A stretch of DNA of 64,000 nt from Lepidonotus clava (lineage: Eukaryota > Annelida > Polychaeta > Phyllodocida > Polynoidae). The notes under the pieces are model-generated. The model was not told the DNA's origin. It saw only the letters and a list, made by a program, of their open reading frames with translations, and ran no database searches. The stretch covers positions 50,804,374 through 50,868,373 of the forward strand of contig OW387133.1 in the NCBI GenBank assembly GCA_936440205.1, given 5' to 3'. The position numbers were made by a program, and so were the translations under genes. This document shows positions 12,357-25,596 of this stretch, piece by piece. Position 1 is the first letter of the stretch. The number at the start of each line of letters is the position of its first letter.

Positions 12357-13961
12357 ATGACGTCAGTGCCTGTGGATGGCTTAAAATACGATTGCAAAAA
12401 TTATAACTCGGTTTTTGAGGGTGAAAATAAGTCAAAGTTAGACAAAATTATCGGAAAAGAACTCGCCGAAGGCTATTTAAAAATAGTAAATGAAAAGCCA
12501 GCTTGTATTCATAGTATGGGAGCAGTCCCAAAGCCAGACAGTGGCGTTAGGCCTATCACAGATTGTTCAATGCCTGAAAAATATTCAGTAAATAATTATT
12601 GTGACGAAATAATCCAAGAATTTAAATATAAAAGCATTGAAAATGTTTTAGCCTTGTTAAACAAGGAGGATTATATGGCAGTGGTCGATATTAAGTCGGC
12701 CTATAGAGCTGTTTCACTTTTTCCTGGTCATAGAAAATATATGGGGCTTAGGTGGAAAATAGACAATAAAGAAGTATATATAGAGGATTCACGCCTTGCT
12801 TTTGGCCTAAGGCTAGGACCAATGTATTTTAATGAAATATCTGAGTTCATATATAGTATTCTATCAGATATGTATGGCATTCAGGCAGTGAATTATCTGG
12901 ATGATTTCATTGTAGTCGCTGGGACCATAGAAGAGGCTGAATGGGCTCAAAATGTGGTCATAAAATTATTAAGATACCTTGGTTTCCATATTTCATGGGG
13001 AAAAGTAAGCCCTCCTAGCAGAATATGTAAATATTTAGGCCTAGAAATCGATTCAGAATTAATGGAAATAAGACTTCCTAAAGAGAAACTAGAGAAACTA
13101 GAGAAACTCCTTGAGAAACATGTCAAAAAATCAACAATTTCTAGAAAGGAATTGGAAAGCTTAGGGGGCTTATTGTCCCACTGCTCTCATGTGGTTGATG
13201 GAGGTAGAATATACTGCAGGCGCATATATAACCTGTATAAAGTCATGTTAAAAAATAAACTAAAGGCAATAAAAGTAGGCCAGGCTTGTAGGGATGATTT
13301 ACTATGGTGGCAAAAAAAATTTAAAAATTTTAATGGCAAAAGAAAATTAATCTATAATGAATTCCCTCTTCCACTGGTATCAGACTCATCGTTAAAGGGC
13401 TTTGGCATATACATGGGAGGGTCCTGGTTAGCAGGCAGCTGGGACGATAGCATTGAGCTGGAGGGATCCACCTGTGGTCATATAATCAAAGCCCCTACAG
13501 ACATTATTTATGACAAAAATAATATTAATGAGTTAGAACTATACCCTATAGTAAGAGGGGTGCAGGCATGGCTGAGCCAACTTGCAAACCATAGTGTCAA
13601 TATATTTACAGACAACACACAGGTATATCACATGATTAGGAGGGGAGTTAGTATTAACCCTACATGTATGAGTTGGCTTAGGGAATTGTTTTGGATTTGT
13701 AAGATATTTAGAATAAGGCTAGTTCCTCATTATATTAATACAAAAAATAATTTAGTAGCTGACACTCTGTCTAGAATTTTATATATAAAAAGTGAGGGGG
13801 AGGCCAAAAAATGCCTGGCCGGTTCAAATTTGTGTTGTATTAACGCAATTTTTAACTTTTGCAGAGAAAAAAGAGATAAAAAAGCGCCTGAGAACGTTGA
13901 AAGAGTCCGCCGTGGGGAAAAACACCCAACTTTTACGGAGAAGGCAGTGGAAAGTGTATGA
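12357..13961 (+). CDS. pol: Ngaro-1 reverse transcriptase-RNase H
   Basis: 534 codons from the ATG at 12357. It copies element RNA to DNA and degrades the RNA strand. Visible motifs: PKPDSGVRPITDCS (finger region, about residue 60-72), AVVDIKSAYRAV with the first catalytic Asp at 111, FGLRLGP, and YLDD at 180-183, then thumb and connection. RNase H follows with VSDSSLKGFG (Asp343), ELELYP (Glu near 392-394), FTDNTQ (Asp419) and NLVADTLSR (Asp469). The RT/RH type matches DIRS/Ngaro rather than gypsy. The end of the frame overlaps the recombinase frame, an arrangement common in this family. A 325-base stretch between gag and this ATG is not assigned. Confidence 0.92.
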   Translation: MTSVPVDGLKYDCKNYNSVFEGENKSKLDKIIGKELAEGYLKIVNEKPACIHSMGAVPKPDSGVRPITDCSMPEKYSVNNYCDEIIQEFKYKSIENVLALLNKEDYMAVVDIKSAYRAVSLFPGHRKYMGLRWKIDNKEVYIEDSRLAFGLRLGPMYFNEISEFIYSILSDMYGIQAVNYLDDFIVVAGTIEEAEWAQNVVIKLLRYLGFHISWGKVSPPSRICKYLGLEIDSELMEIRLPKEKLEKLEKLLEKHVKKSTISRKELESLGGLLSHCSHVVDGGRIYCRRIYNLYKVMLKNKLKAIKVGQACRDDLLWWQKKFKNFNGKRKLIYNEFPLPLVSDSSLKGFGIYMGGSWLAGSWDDSIELEGSTCGHIIKAPTDIIYDKNNINELELYPIVRGVQAWLSQLANHSVNIFTDNTQVYHMIRRGVSINPTCMSWLRELFWICKIFRIRLVPHYINTKNNLVADTLSRILYIKSEGEAKKCLAGSNLCCINAIFNFCREKRDKKAPENVERVRRGEKHPTFTEKAVESV

Positions 13962-14787
13962 AAAGGTATGTAAAAAATTTGATTGGCAACGCTATAAATG
14001 CAATTCTTCTCAAGCTTGCCTATATTTAGCATATATTTCTAAATTTATGAAGCCTTCATCCGTAATTAGTTATTATCAGGCGGTTATATATTTTCATAAT
14101 GTCAAGGCTCACCCAGTAGCAGGGTGGTCAGATGCAAATGTAAAGATGACCATAAAAGGTATAAAAAATTCTGTAAAATTTACAGTGGACAGTAAAGATC
14201 CACTTGAGGAAAAACACTTAGAGAAATTGTACAGGCAGGTTAAATGGTCTGATCAATTCACCATATTAGTATGGATTGTAATTGTTTTTCTTTTTAGAAC
14301 ACTGCTCAGAGTGGGACATACTGTAAAATCAGACCATATGTTAAAAAGGGAAAATGTAAAATTTTACCCATGGGGATGTGTGGTAAAAGTGCCATCCTCA
14401 AAAACGAAAAAGCCAGGCCAGGTTCATGAAATACCTGTGAATAGATTAAAAAATAATATGATCTGTGCTGTATACTGGCTTGAAAAAATGTATTATTGGT
14501 ATCCCAAGTCTAGGGATGACCCCCTGTTTTCAGGCTCAAATGTTGAATATTTAACATATTCTGGTGTTAACAAATGTTTCAAGTTGTTATTGTCTAAAGC
14601 AAATGTTAGGGGTAATTTTTCAACCCACTCTCTTAGAAGGGGAGGCACCACAAATCTGTATAAAAAGGGTGCAAATTTAACCTATATCAAGGAGAGAGGC
14701 CAATGGAGTTCAGATTGTATTTTCAAATATATTAGGCCCTCAATTAATCATAAAATTAAATGTGATAAAATTCTTTCACTACGTTAG
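13792..14787 (+). CDS. Ngaro-1 tyrosine recombinase
   Basis: Open frame of 331 codons overlapping the end of the RT-RNase H frame by about 170 bases. It is a phage-integrase-like tyrosine recombinase that would insert the circular DNA copy by strand exchange through a covalent phosphotyrosine. Visible: an N-terminal SAM-like DNA-binding part (YLAYISKFMKPSSVISYYQA), catalytic Arg in FRTLLRVGHTV, the H-x-x-R box in STHSLRRGGTTN, a downstream Trp in RGQWSSD, and the nucleophile Tyr in FKYIRPS. The stop lies 19 bases before the B1 repeat. How translation enters this frame is not visible; overlap with RT suggests family-typical recoding. Confidence 0.9.
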   Translation: MRGRPKNAWPVQICVVLTQFLTFAEKKEIKKRLRTLKESAVGKNTQLLRRRQWKVYEKVCKKFDWQRYKCNSSQACLYLAYISKFMKPSSVISYYQAVIYFHNVKAHPVAGWSDANVKMTIKGIKNSVKFTVDSKDPLEEKHLEKLYRQVKWSDQFTILVWIVIVFLFRTLLRVGHTVKSDHMLKRENVKFYPWGCVVKVPSSKTKKPGQVHEIPVNRLKNNMICAVYWLEKMYYWYPKSRDDPLFSGSNVEYLTYSGVNKCFKLLLSKANVRGNFSTHSLRRGGTTNLYKKGANLTYIKERGQWSSDCIFKYIRPSINHKIKCDKILSLR

Positions 14788-14805
14788 GTTTGGTTTGGAC
14801 CATTT

Positions 14806-14944
14806 GGAAGGATTAATAAATATTAATGGTATATTTATGTCCAAATCAATCTAACTTGTTCTCGTTGTTATATAATGTTAACTTATGTTATCTAACATAT
14901 TCCTTTACATACCGACTCTAGCAAACAAGGTACATGTTATAAAT
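14806..14944 (+). repeat. Ngaro-1 split repeat B1
   Basis: 139 bases starting GGAAGGATTAATAAATATTA, directly after the recombinase stop and abutting A2. It matches B2 apart from about 50 bases present only in B2. Confidence 0.9.
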
Positions 14945-15110
14945 GTAATATTTTGTGAGGCGAGACCTAAACAAAATAATTATTTTAACGGTTGGCGCTG
15001 ACGTCACCGCGACGTAACCACGGCGACACAGACTTGTTGTCACGTCACTATAAATATTGGGACGCGTTACCATCCATTCATTCTCGTTCCAACCACCATC
15101 AAAGCAACAT
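14943..15110 (+). repeat. Ngaro-1 split repeat A2
   Basis: 168 bases matching A1 (10736-10902). It shares the two bases AT with the end of B1, so the internal junction mirrors what the element ends would make when joined. The TATAAATA of A1 recurs here. Confidence 0.92.
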
Positions 15111-15137
15111 TTTAAGCTTTAGAGTCGATGTAAATAG

Positions 15138-15326
15138 GGAAGGATTAATAAATATTAATGGTATATTTATGTCCAAATCAATCTAACTTGTTCTCGTTGT
15201 TATATAATGTTAACTAATGTTATCTAACATATTCCATATGGCCGTTCAAGGAGAGAGGACCCTTCGTCACCACCTAACATATTCCTTTACATACCGACTC
15301 TAGCAAACAAGGTACATGTTATAAAT
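15138..15326 (+). repeat. Ngaro-1 split repeat B2 (3' end)
   Basis: 189 bases matching B1 with about 50 extra bases (15236-15285) bordered by the 12-base direct repeat CTAACATATTCC. Its end, ...GTTATAAAT, is the right end of the element. A 27-base unique segment separates it from A2. Confidence 0.88.
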
Positions 15327-18300
15327 AATATTTATGTTAATGCTTCAGGCTTGGCGAAGCATTTTGTGGATCTACAATAACGTGCAGATAATCTGTGCAG
15401 TTATAGTTCATGGCTTTAATATTCTTAGTCCTAGTCCAAGGCTTCAATATATATAGTTCTAGCGCAAGACATTTTATGTGAGTCAAGGGAGTCTAACTGG
15501 TACAGCATGCAATTACTGCTGTGTCTCGGCCTTGCCAAACATTATGATATAAGCTGTGGGGTTGTTAACGGCTAATTTGCTCATTACGACTAACTTGCAA
15601 AATAGGTAGATTTAGGGGAACGGTGCAATTATGAGCCCCTTGTCTGCGCTGTGAAGTGAATTAGTTTTATTCTTTACTGTTTGTCCTACCATACATCCAG
15701 CTGATATTGTAAGGAGAGTACATCATCTGTCCAATGGGAATTCGAAGTTATTGTCGCTGATTAATGATAATACAGTGTACGTTCGAGAATGTTCGAGAAT
15801 ATCATTTTGCATTTACTCTTAAAGTGAATGTCTCCCTAGCCAGCTAAAGAAAATTATTTTCCCGTGCTTTTCCTTGTTTCAAGAAAAGCTAAACCTTTTT
15901 GAGTGAACGTGTCCCTTTCTATGCTATCAATGTAGTCCTAACTCAGAATATACTTGTAAAGTATGTACATGTTCTTATGCACACTACATGCCTTATACTG
16001 TTTGATATTTCAGCTTCACCTGGGAGCAAAAGTCAGAAACTGTATCATGATTATTAGGACCAACACTTGCTAAGTATCTGATCCAACCTATTTCAGACTA
16101 CCAACAGATAGGGCGATATGGAAAATCTGCATCAAGGCATGGAGTTTAACCTCCATGGTTATAGCACCAGACTAAATATTATAGGCTTCAATTACACAAT
16201 TGCAAGTCAAATCCACATCATGGCTGAACCCTATGATGCCATTCGGGTTACCACCTCAATTACTGTCAGAAACCCTGGAACTACAACACCAACAAACCCA
16301 CAGCTCATCTTCCTCTATCATGTGGGGTTTATTGTCCGTGTCAACAACATTATACAGCAGGGGAGGCTGAATAATGGCAGGGATGGCTGGGATGTCTGCT
16401 AATTACCACGTCCAGCTCATATTGTTGATTCCTAAACTCAACCAAGGTATGCAGCTAATGTGTAGGTACTGGCACTGTACATTTGGTTGTGTTGGCTTCG
16501 CAGCAAGGTGGCTAGACTAGAACATGTAAATTGTTCCGTCTTCCGTTGGCGATTCGCATAATTACTGTGATGAAGAGAACTCTTTGGGACGTATCATTTG
16601 TTGCTATTTCCCTTTCTTCAATCTGGAAGTCGATCTTTAATTAAACGTCGCCGCATGAAATGATTTCATCCTAAGTTTGCTTGCAGACTTTCTAATTTTG
16701 TCTTTAAGCTACAGCTCTGTGGAGAATTTTAAACCGAGACAGCAAAGTGTATACCTGTGTACATGCCTTAAGGATGGCTTTCACATTAGCAATATTTCTC
16801 ACATCATAAAATATTAAAATAAAGTTTTTTTTCTGTTTTCACTATGATGAACCAAGCAGGATATTACACATAGCATAATCACATGTAATCCGTTGTCAAA
16901 AACATAATCTTTTTAGAGTCTAGATAACTTATTTCAATGAAAGGATCTTTTAGTTAGAACAGTTTGGAAACTTCATCATACATGTAATTACTTACGAAGA
17001 GACAAATCGTTGATCTTTCATCACACAAATCCTCAAGCATATGCCACGAGAGAGGACTGTAAGAAGTCATTAATATTGATTGGTTGGAGAAAAAAACCAA
17101 GTAACGGTCTCATTATTGGACGTCTAGAAAACACGAATAAAGTCGTCCCTCCTCTGATGCCTCAACAAACCGATATCACGTGACACCGACAGCCTCGTTC
17201 TGGCCATGCTTTCTTTTTCCCGTGGCGCCATCTCGCGGTAGCCAGTCACGTTTTTTATTCTGTCTTCACGTGAGTTGGAGTATTTCCCCATTTTTTCCCG
17301 TCATTTTGCTAATTCTCGTTTTCTCTAATGAGGGGCTTGCGTGATTGTTGGCCGACATATTGAGTGACGGTGGTTGTAACAATGCCTCCCTACACCTCCT
17401 TCAATCTCCCAGCGTTGGCCACACCCGTTGGTGATGAGCCACTGGCTTTCCCTCCTTTTCCCCCCACAACAAACTCACGACTAATGATGATAATAAAAAT
17501 AGGCCCGGACACACCCCAGACAAGGCTCATTGGCGTTATCAGGGCGGCACTGATACCCTCCGACTCTCTGCCATGGGTTCCTGGAAAAGCCGCTTGATTT
17601 ATAGCACCAGGTCATGTGATCTTATACCCTGAGGTCACATGATGTATTGTCGAGGGCAAAGTGTGGAGGTTTTATAGTTTTATATCTAGAAAGGTATTGT
17701 GATTTGCCATCGTGTTGCCTTCAGGCTTTCCTGCAGAAGGGGTGTAAAAGCTGAAGTAAAAAGTGCGATAAAGTCATTTCCTCTGTTGTGTTTCAACGTT
17801 TTCCCGAGCTTTCTAATTTTTTTTGTTTTATCTGTAACCCTTTTATATGATACGAAACCTGTTTTTCATCTGCTAGGAAAGATTATTCCTCCACCGGAGG
17901 GGCGATTCAGAGGACTTTTCACACAGAATGAATAGTGTCAAATATATATAGTGTCTTTGTCACATAACTTATTTCAACTTGGGATATGTCACGTCTAGTA
18001 TATGTCTTTTCTTTGGTATAGACAGCGGCTAGGGCATTGCAATATAGCGAGTGATGAGTGCAAATGATAATAAAACTTGTCTTGTGGAAAACATATATAA
18101 TGTTAATATGCAGCGTAAACATTCTGGCTGAGGCTTTGACTCGATTTCTTTAGACATAGGAAATGACATACTGTGAATGAAAGAAAAATCAAGGCAATAC
18201 ATTCCACGGAATCTATTTATAAAAATTCTCATCATGCAGGCTGGGGAAAACGGCATCTGCATAAACAACATCGACCAGTCTCCAATCTCTATCTCTTGTA

Positions 18301-21300
18301 CGCGTCAACAATAGTGCCACTCTGCAAACACAGAACACTTATTCAATCAGTATCAAGCTACTACATAACACTCCATCTATATAGCGCTCTACTGTGCTTG
18401 TTCTCAGAAATGTCTATATAACCTAGGCAGCCCTTCCCCACCCCCGTCCTATCGATCTACTACACTGTCCACATCCTAGAGAGTCCAGGAATGCCCGGAA
18501 CATTCCATATTATAGTGGCCTCCTCTGCATTTCCCATTAGCACATCCCCTTCAGATTCTGCCCCCAAAGTATACTCCTATACTATTACCCTCAGGCCTTG
18601 TCCATTCAGTATTTCGAAACTCTATACCACTCTTGTATACCGCATGATCCATGCCTAATGCCACTGGTCCAGGCATTAGGTGGGCCTACCGATTGTACCG
18701 ATGCTGCGGGGTTGAGATAGACCCCCTTGGTACCCCCTGGAGGGGCGCCCCCTATCTGTACCATCCGGAATTGACCGGAACTGCCTTTGTTGTTATCTGG
18801 CCGTCTTCCGGTAAATGGCCGACGAAAGGAGGCAGGTGAATCTGTAAGGAACATCTCGCCGTATCTCGTGTTCATCAGGAGTGTATGTAAGGGGATGGTT
18901 CTAGGGTTTCACAAAGGAGAGGGCGCGTAGGTAGTGGATCCAACCCTAATATAGCACGACCTCAGACTGACCAATTGCAAGCAATTAACCTGAATAAAGA
19001 GGCTTACCCTTATATTCATCTATTTATCATACTTGTTTGAATTTAATGTTTTTCTTATCACATTTTCTAACAATGGCAGATAGAATTGTGGTTAAAAATA
19101 ATACTTAAGATTCAGATCATTTCTTTCTCATTGGAGCAATAGCTTCATGGTAACAAGTACACAGTACAAGTAGGATTATATATGCTCTCCCAGTCAGGGG
19201 TTATGGGTGATATTCAGGTAGTTAAATCCTGCAGCCATGTACGTATATAATATCAGACCTCTAATTTAGGTAGACCCCTAATTTAGAAAATAAGAGGCCT
19301 CAACTTTAAGGATGCCACTTGAATCAGAGATTTCCGCAACCTTGAATACAATGGCACTCATGAAACAATGTCATGAAAAGATTTCCAGAGATAAAATGAT
19401 ATTGATAGGCGCGCCTTTAACTAGCGCTAATACATGTATGCGCCAGTTTATTTTGTGTTTTTTTAATTATGAAGAACTTTCCCGTTACCTGGTTGCATCT
19501 TGGATTTGATTAATGCACATTTTATTCATTTTTATTGATTTCAACCATGTCTCTTAAAGAGAGTGTTCCGACAGTAAAGGGAAGTGGATAATGACGAAAG
19601 ATATGGCACCGCCCTGTGATGGCATCCTACTCTGTATGTCTATATATAGATGTAATTCACATGATGCATAGCTAACACCGTCGGCTGAAATTATCGAACC
19701 TATAGCCTCCTAAATTAAATCGTTTTAGTTGAGAGCTAATGATTCTAGCTTATAGGGTCCTAAACGGAGCCCAAGGCTTAGAGGAGCTAGGCAGCATTTG
19801 TGGATAATTAAAGGGAATGGCATTGATATTAAAAATGCCTAATATTAGAAGGCATTGATAATATTAGGCTGAAGTACTAGTATGCTAGGAAGAGGCGGAA
19901 AACAAAGGAAACCCATTACACTATAAGGACAGGAATCGAACTTACCGGTCCGACACTCCGACAGAAAACATTGATCCTGAACAGACTGTTCAAACCTAAC
20001 GATTTTCCCCTGCCACATTTAGCTGCTGTCTAAAAGTAGACAATGACACTTGGCAAGTACGTACTCAGGTGTCACATGGAAATATTGATTGGTAATTAGA
20101 AGTTACTTGATGTTAATGAGCTTAAACCCTAACACCCATTGTACGGAAATGTAGGTAGGACATGCAATCTCCATCAGCTTCAGGCAGCGCTAGCATCCTG
20201 TTAATAGACTCCAAAAGACACCTTTCTATCTATCTACTCCCATTGTTACAACTACTTCTGGTGGCAACCTTTAAGAACCACTCAACGAAATGTGAGTGAA
20301 GAAAAGTGAGTTAAGAATATCACCAGGCAGACCTGTTTTATTCCATTCGCGAACAGAATCGGAAGGTTCTGTAAGTTCTTTGGCAGCTGTTAATTGCTTT
20401 TGGCTGAAAAACCGCATGCTTTACAAACAGTCTGGCTTGTCTTTTTCTGCTCTGGCAGACAGTTAGTGTGAACTCTAGTACGGGAGCCTGGTCGTAAATC
20501 TGGAACGCACAGGTGTGCCTGACGTGAGGCGTCGAGCTCCTTTAAGACCCATTAAAGAGAAGGTGGTTAGTGGACAAGAACTGGAAAGGTTTGATTGTGT
20601 ATCCTTGCTTATCCATTGGCTAGCATAGTGTGCTAGGCACCTGGCGCCTCCTTCATCGAAAAAGTAATTCTAAAACTGTAACTGTTCTAACCCGTTGAAT
20701 CTTATATAGGCCTATTTGTTATTAAAAGTGCCCAATGCCCTCAGATATTACCAAAATATGCCCTAGACATTAGTAAATAATACAGGTTCAGCTGACTTTA
20801 GAACCTCTTTATCAATTACTGTGATTTTACCAAAAACACAAATAAGGCAGTTTACATTGTATTATGGTTAGCAACCTACGGAGAACTAAAAAAAAATCGA
20901 ACAAATGAGTACCGATGTGCACTTGAAATAGAAAGGACGTAATTTTGTGAATAACCAATTCAATCTGAAGTCTGATTGAATTCTCAGATGGATCTGATAT
21001 TTGCTACCTGTTAAACTTTACCAAGTATCCATGACAACAGAAACCTTTGCCTAATGTGATTTAACTCTGGAGGCTACAAAATTATCTTTATCTGGTATCA
21101 ATAATTTCCGGTACTCAGATATAATCGGATTTTCCTGCTTCCGTGTTGTCTAGCTTTAGTGGCTTCATTTTCAAAGCGCATTTATTAAGTTTCATCTCGA
21201 AAGACAACACTAGTGAATGAATTCGATTGCCGTCCAGAGAAAATATTTGAAAGTTATTCCTAGATGTATTATATTTTCCAGAAACAAAATCAAGCCTACA

Positions 21301-24300
21301 TCTTTCATCAGTTTATACCTTTTCCAATCTAAGCACTGCAGGAGGCCAATGTAATTCATAGTCTAGGTACTACTTGCATAGGCATGATTCTCAATTTCTC
21401 CTTACATACGGGTCTATACCATAATCGTAGAGGCCATCGCCAATTCGGCGCTGCACTTGATATCCACTCTATTCCCTTTCTCAGATTTGGTTGCAATCTG
21501 CTGCTGTCCAGTTTCTAGATCATCCGATAGCATAACATTACAGCATAGTGTCCCGGCGTGTCGTGGCATCTATATTGTCCCCTTTTTCTGTTATGTAATA
21601 GCCTCCATTAGGTTAGGTGTCTAGGAGGCAGGTCTGGATGGTATGCTTTTACGGTATCAATGAAACATTGTCTGTTGGCCTTGGCCAATTAACTATTGCA
21701 TCACAGGATAAGGTTCTTGGATGTCCCTTTTATATGTCAATCATATCTATTTATTCCAATGCTGTTCTGTACAGTGTTTTGTTGGTACTGACCTCTACGC
21801 CCTATATCTGGCCAAAAAGCATTGTTCTAACAACATAAGAGTTCTTAAGAGATTTAGCATTTACATGGCATCTTTGGTGCGAGCAGGTTTTACAAAACCA
21901 AATGAAACTTTTAACAAATGTTTCATAACAGCGGAAATTGATACTTTACAAAGAGTTGTAATTTTAGAAGTGAATTCATTGGCAGTGAATCCATTTTAGG
22001 TTTTCCCATGAACGTTAAAAGGATTAACAACATGTAAAGAACATTGAATGTTAATGTAATTGAGCACTTAGGCGCAATTCAGGCCACTCTTTTGGAAAGG
22101 AATAATGAATTTTATTAAACTGAGCCCCAGATTGTGTTTCGCATGGCTTTTCTTCGCAGAATGCAGTACCATCAGTAAATCTTTCTTTTTCTAATAACTC
22201 CCAAGTCTTTTTATACACTGGGAACAGTTGTCTTTTTGGTTATGTACTAAAGCTTGCTTTAATGTTACAGTCACAGCCGTATAATAGCTAAAGGCTGGGA
22301 AATGAACCACGTGAATGAACAGATATTTTGTCTACGAGTTATTTTCTGAGGGGTGAGATCACGTTGTGTTTCATCGTGTAGCAAATTGCCACTAAGCTCG
22401 AGGCGTTGTCTGGTTAGGAAAGATTGAAGTGTATTGAGCAAAAATACTATACACAAAATCAAAAAGGGGCCGTGAAGTCCTTGGTGACGAAATAATCAAT
22501 TTGCCTGATCGGTTTTTCTCTGAGACGTACAGCAGAAAGTGTCCTTCCACTTTCACATAAGGCAGTTACCTTCTTGGGCTGTGATTTCGAATAACAATGT
22601 TTAATAGCGCAAGCTATTTATATACGGCAAGTGAGAGCCTCCTTAGTTATGACCTTATCAAGTCAGTCTCGTCCCTACTTCATCCTGGATCCGACGTCCG
22701 ATTTCATATACTACTCCCTCCAGCAAATCGGATAGAGGTTCATTTACTTTGATAGCAAAAATAGACTACACAAAGTCAGTTATGTCTTTCATATTGCATG
22801 TAAAGGACTGTACGTCATTACATTTTGTGTTTATGGATGGGTCTAGCATTATAACAATGTTTACTCCCTTTGTCTTTGATGTTCTATGGTCCATGAACAG
22901 GTGGAAAACTAAGGAAATCTTAAGAAAAATATTCATAGCTTTCTCCCTGCCCACAAAGGGGCGGATTAAGGAGGGGGAGTAGGAGGGGTCCAACCTCCCA
23001 CCCCCACCTCAACTCCTAAACTACCCAAACAGGAGCGGGATGGGGTGTGGACATGCAAATGACTGGAGTGTTAGTACTATATATGTGGTCTTTCCTACAT
23101 TTTTCCTAAAAGAAATCCTGCAGGGTTCCGCCCTTGCCAACTGCTCATAAGTATTTCAATATTCATCCAAATAACTCTGTGCGTAATGCAACTTGGTAAT
23201 CCAGGGCAGTAAAGAATCAAAAAAAGATGAAGTTTAACCTTTTCTGAAATGAAGTCCATCTGTCATCATTGGTAGCAAGAAATTTACCTTTGTTTCGTAA
23301 TTGCATACAAATCAGTTCTATCAGAAATTCCTATTGGTTTATCGGAAGAAAACGCTTTGGGTAATCAGAAAAGCGACACAAGTGGAGCAAAAACGTAACT
23401 CAAAGTGGAGTGAAAAGGCCGGCCTGCCATGAAAAATAATGACTTGTTGGCTAGTGAGGAGAAACTGATCTCCTCGTCGGCACGATGATAAACACACCCT
23501 GAAAATGGATAGTTTCTCTCAATATTGTGTCTTTTGTTTTAAATTGTGTTTTATTTGCCATGAACTAGGACGCGCATAACCGATTTAGAAAGGAAAGCAA
23601 GTGTTTCTTATACTGCTTGCTGAAATGAGGAATAGTATTTACTAGTGAAGTAGCTGTCCTGGAACAACCGATCGGGATGATGTTACCTTTCTATTTTGAT
23701 CTTCTTATTCAATGAAAATAGATAATTGCGATAGAAATAGTGGTACAGAAATATCATAATTTTGAATCTAGCAACTACTACTGCAGATCGGTCCCTTTCG
23801 GAGCTGTTGAGCAGGAATATTTTCAAAATTATTTAATTCTTCTACGAGACGTCCGACGTCACATTTCCACGAAAGTGACTAGCTGCCATATTGGTGATCA
23901 ACTAAGAATAACTTTTATTCACAGTTCACAAACATTTTGAACCCATACTGATGATAGATATATCTAAACTAATCCCTGATATCTTAATAAACTATTTTCA
24001 TCATTTAGAATTCATAAATATGACTACTTCTGCACAAGGTCTATAGAAGATTAAAACATCATTGTAACAAACACACTCTAGATGGTTATGGGACCGGATG
24101 ATTCTTGGTTTTGGCATTCTTTGCAATTTTCTAAATAAGGACTGAAATACAGTTTCAGGGCATGCTCTTGCATCACTCCTCCCCCTTTTCGTATTTCCCA
24201 AAGAGGATATTAACAATTGCAGATTTGTTTGCAATTTCCAATGAATTGTGGTAAGAATCTAATCTTGTGACTAGTCAAAGCTACACTTGAGTGTCACGAT

Positions 24301-25531
24301 CCTGACCTATAGGACATCTGTAAACAAATCTTTACTAATTTAGCTGTAATAGTTTAGATCTATAGATCTACTTCAAAAATATTCACCATAAGCAACCATA
24401 GATCCCCACGGCATATCTACGCTAATATAGACGTAACTCGCCAATTGTAGCTACATACAAAACCTTCCCTCTCTTCCAAGAAAGTGCCCGCTATACCAGA
24501 AATATCTCCTTCGTCTGGAGGCGGGCAAAGGGACTATTTATCCCATTCCTTTAAAGCGGCGATGGCAGACGCCCTAAAGAAACGCCGAGGTGGCGTGATC
24601 TGTGAGGTAGACGCAGCGTCTGATTGACCCAATATTCTGACCTTTGAGAAGCTGGCAACAGTCAGGTGGCTAACTGCTCGTCCTGGCCGGCATGCATTCT
24701 GATGTGATGAAACATCCGGGAGGAGAGGTGCTCTTAAAGTGGCCAGTGGTAATAGAAACCCCTACTTTATGTCCATCCGGGTTATCCGAGTGATCACTTT
24801 CACTTCCGGTTTCCCTTTCCCAATGCATTCCGCCCACATTATTGCCAGGAGTTCGTTACTTGACTATGCCTTCCCTGGCGGCTGGCCGAAATCCGAATGG
24901 AAAATTACTCTTTTGTACGTACATTCTTCCTATCGTGGGTTACATACGCGTATAACTTGGAGTTTAATTTAGACAGTTAACTGTTTTAGCTGTTACATTC
25001 TATCCCGTGTTTTATATAGTTATATTATATGCCTAGATGTCGTGTGCAGTAATCAGCTGGTAATAATGTAGTTATACATGAGTAAACCAAATAGCTGACC
25101 AAGTTAACAGATAATACACGAGTTATAGGGCGAGGCTGGGATGAAATTGGTTCAAGGTTTTCGCCAGAGATGAGAGGGTATGTTCGTTGCTCAAGATGCT
25201 TATCAGCTTTTAAAACCAACAGGGCTGCCGTACATACGAACTTATGCAAAAGTCAAAGGAATAATTGTTTCAAATAACCATGCACCAATGTTATAGATAT
25301 AGAGACAAGATGTTAATTTATACCTTCGACCTATCGCTAAAAGAGAATCGTTAACGCAAATCAATTCCAGGTAATTCAAAAAAGGAAGCCACAGTACTGC
25401 AAGAGTATATTTATATCTTGGTGATGTCTGCCTCTCCATCTTCCCATAGCAGTGAGGAGATTTCCCCATCTCTAACAAGACAGTCGGTCCAATGAGGCAT
25501 ATTCCATTGTATCTAAGGTAAATGATACAAT
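15327..25531. other. Noncoding host DNA between Ngaro-1 and the gypsy element
   Basis: No gene recognised. A 94-codon frame at 16118-16402 begins with ATG but resembles no family I know and has no clear splice context. At about 17160-17600 there is a CpG-containing block with CACGTG E-boxes and a GCGCCATCTCGCGG (YY1-like) string that could be a host promoter. At about 18640-19000 a GC-richer block ends in GAATAAAG. At 22961 and nearby there is a GGGGCGGATTAAGG start like the element at 5332. At about 24520-24680 there is another mixed GC block. The rest is AT-rich without recognisable structure. Confidence 0.5.
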
Positions 25532-25596
25532 TGTGATGAACGGCTATTCAGCCAAAATACATAGAGGTTAAAATAATAGAAATAAGGTAATAATGG

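Larger units (their letters stand above)
10736..15326 (+). mobile_element. Ngaro-like tyrosine-recombinase retrotransposon (Ngaro-1)
   Basis: A 4.6-kb element with order A1 - gag - RT/RNase H - tyrosine recombinase - B1 - A2 - B2. Split direct repeats of this kind, together with a tyrosine recombinase instead of a DDE integrase, define the PAT/Ngaro branch of the DIRS order. No DAM-type methyltransferase domain is visible between RNase H and recombinase, which points to Ngaro. A1 and A2 differ at only a few bases, so the copy is young, and its three frames look open. In this family the internal B1-A2 junction corresponds to the ends joined in a circular DNA intermediate. No target duplication is expected and none is seen. 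Confidence 0.92.

Noticed and set aside
16118-16402. 94-codon frame starting with ATG
   Set aside because: No family resemblance and no promoter or splice context that I could support.
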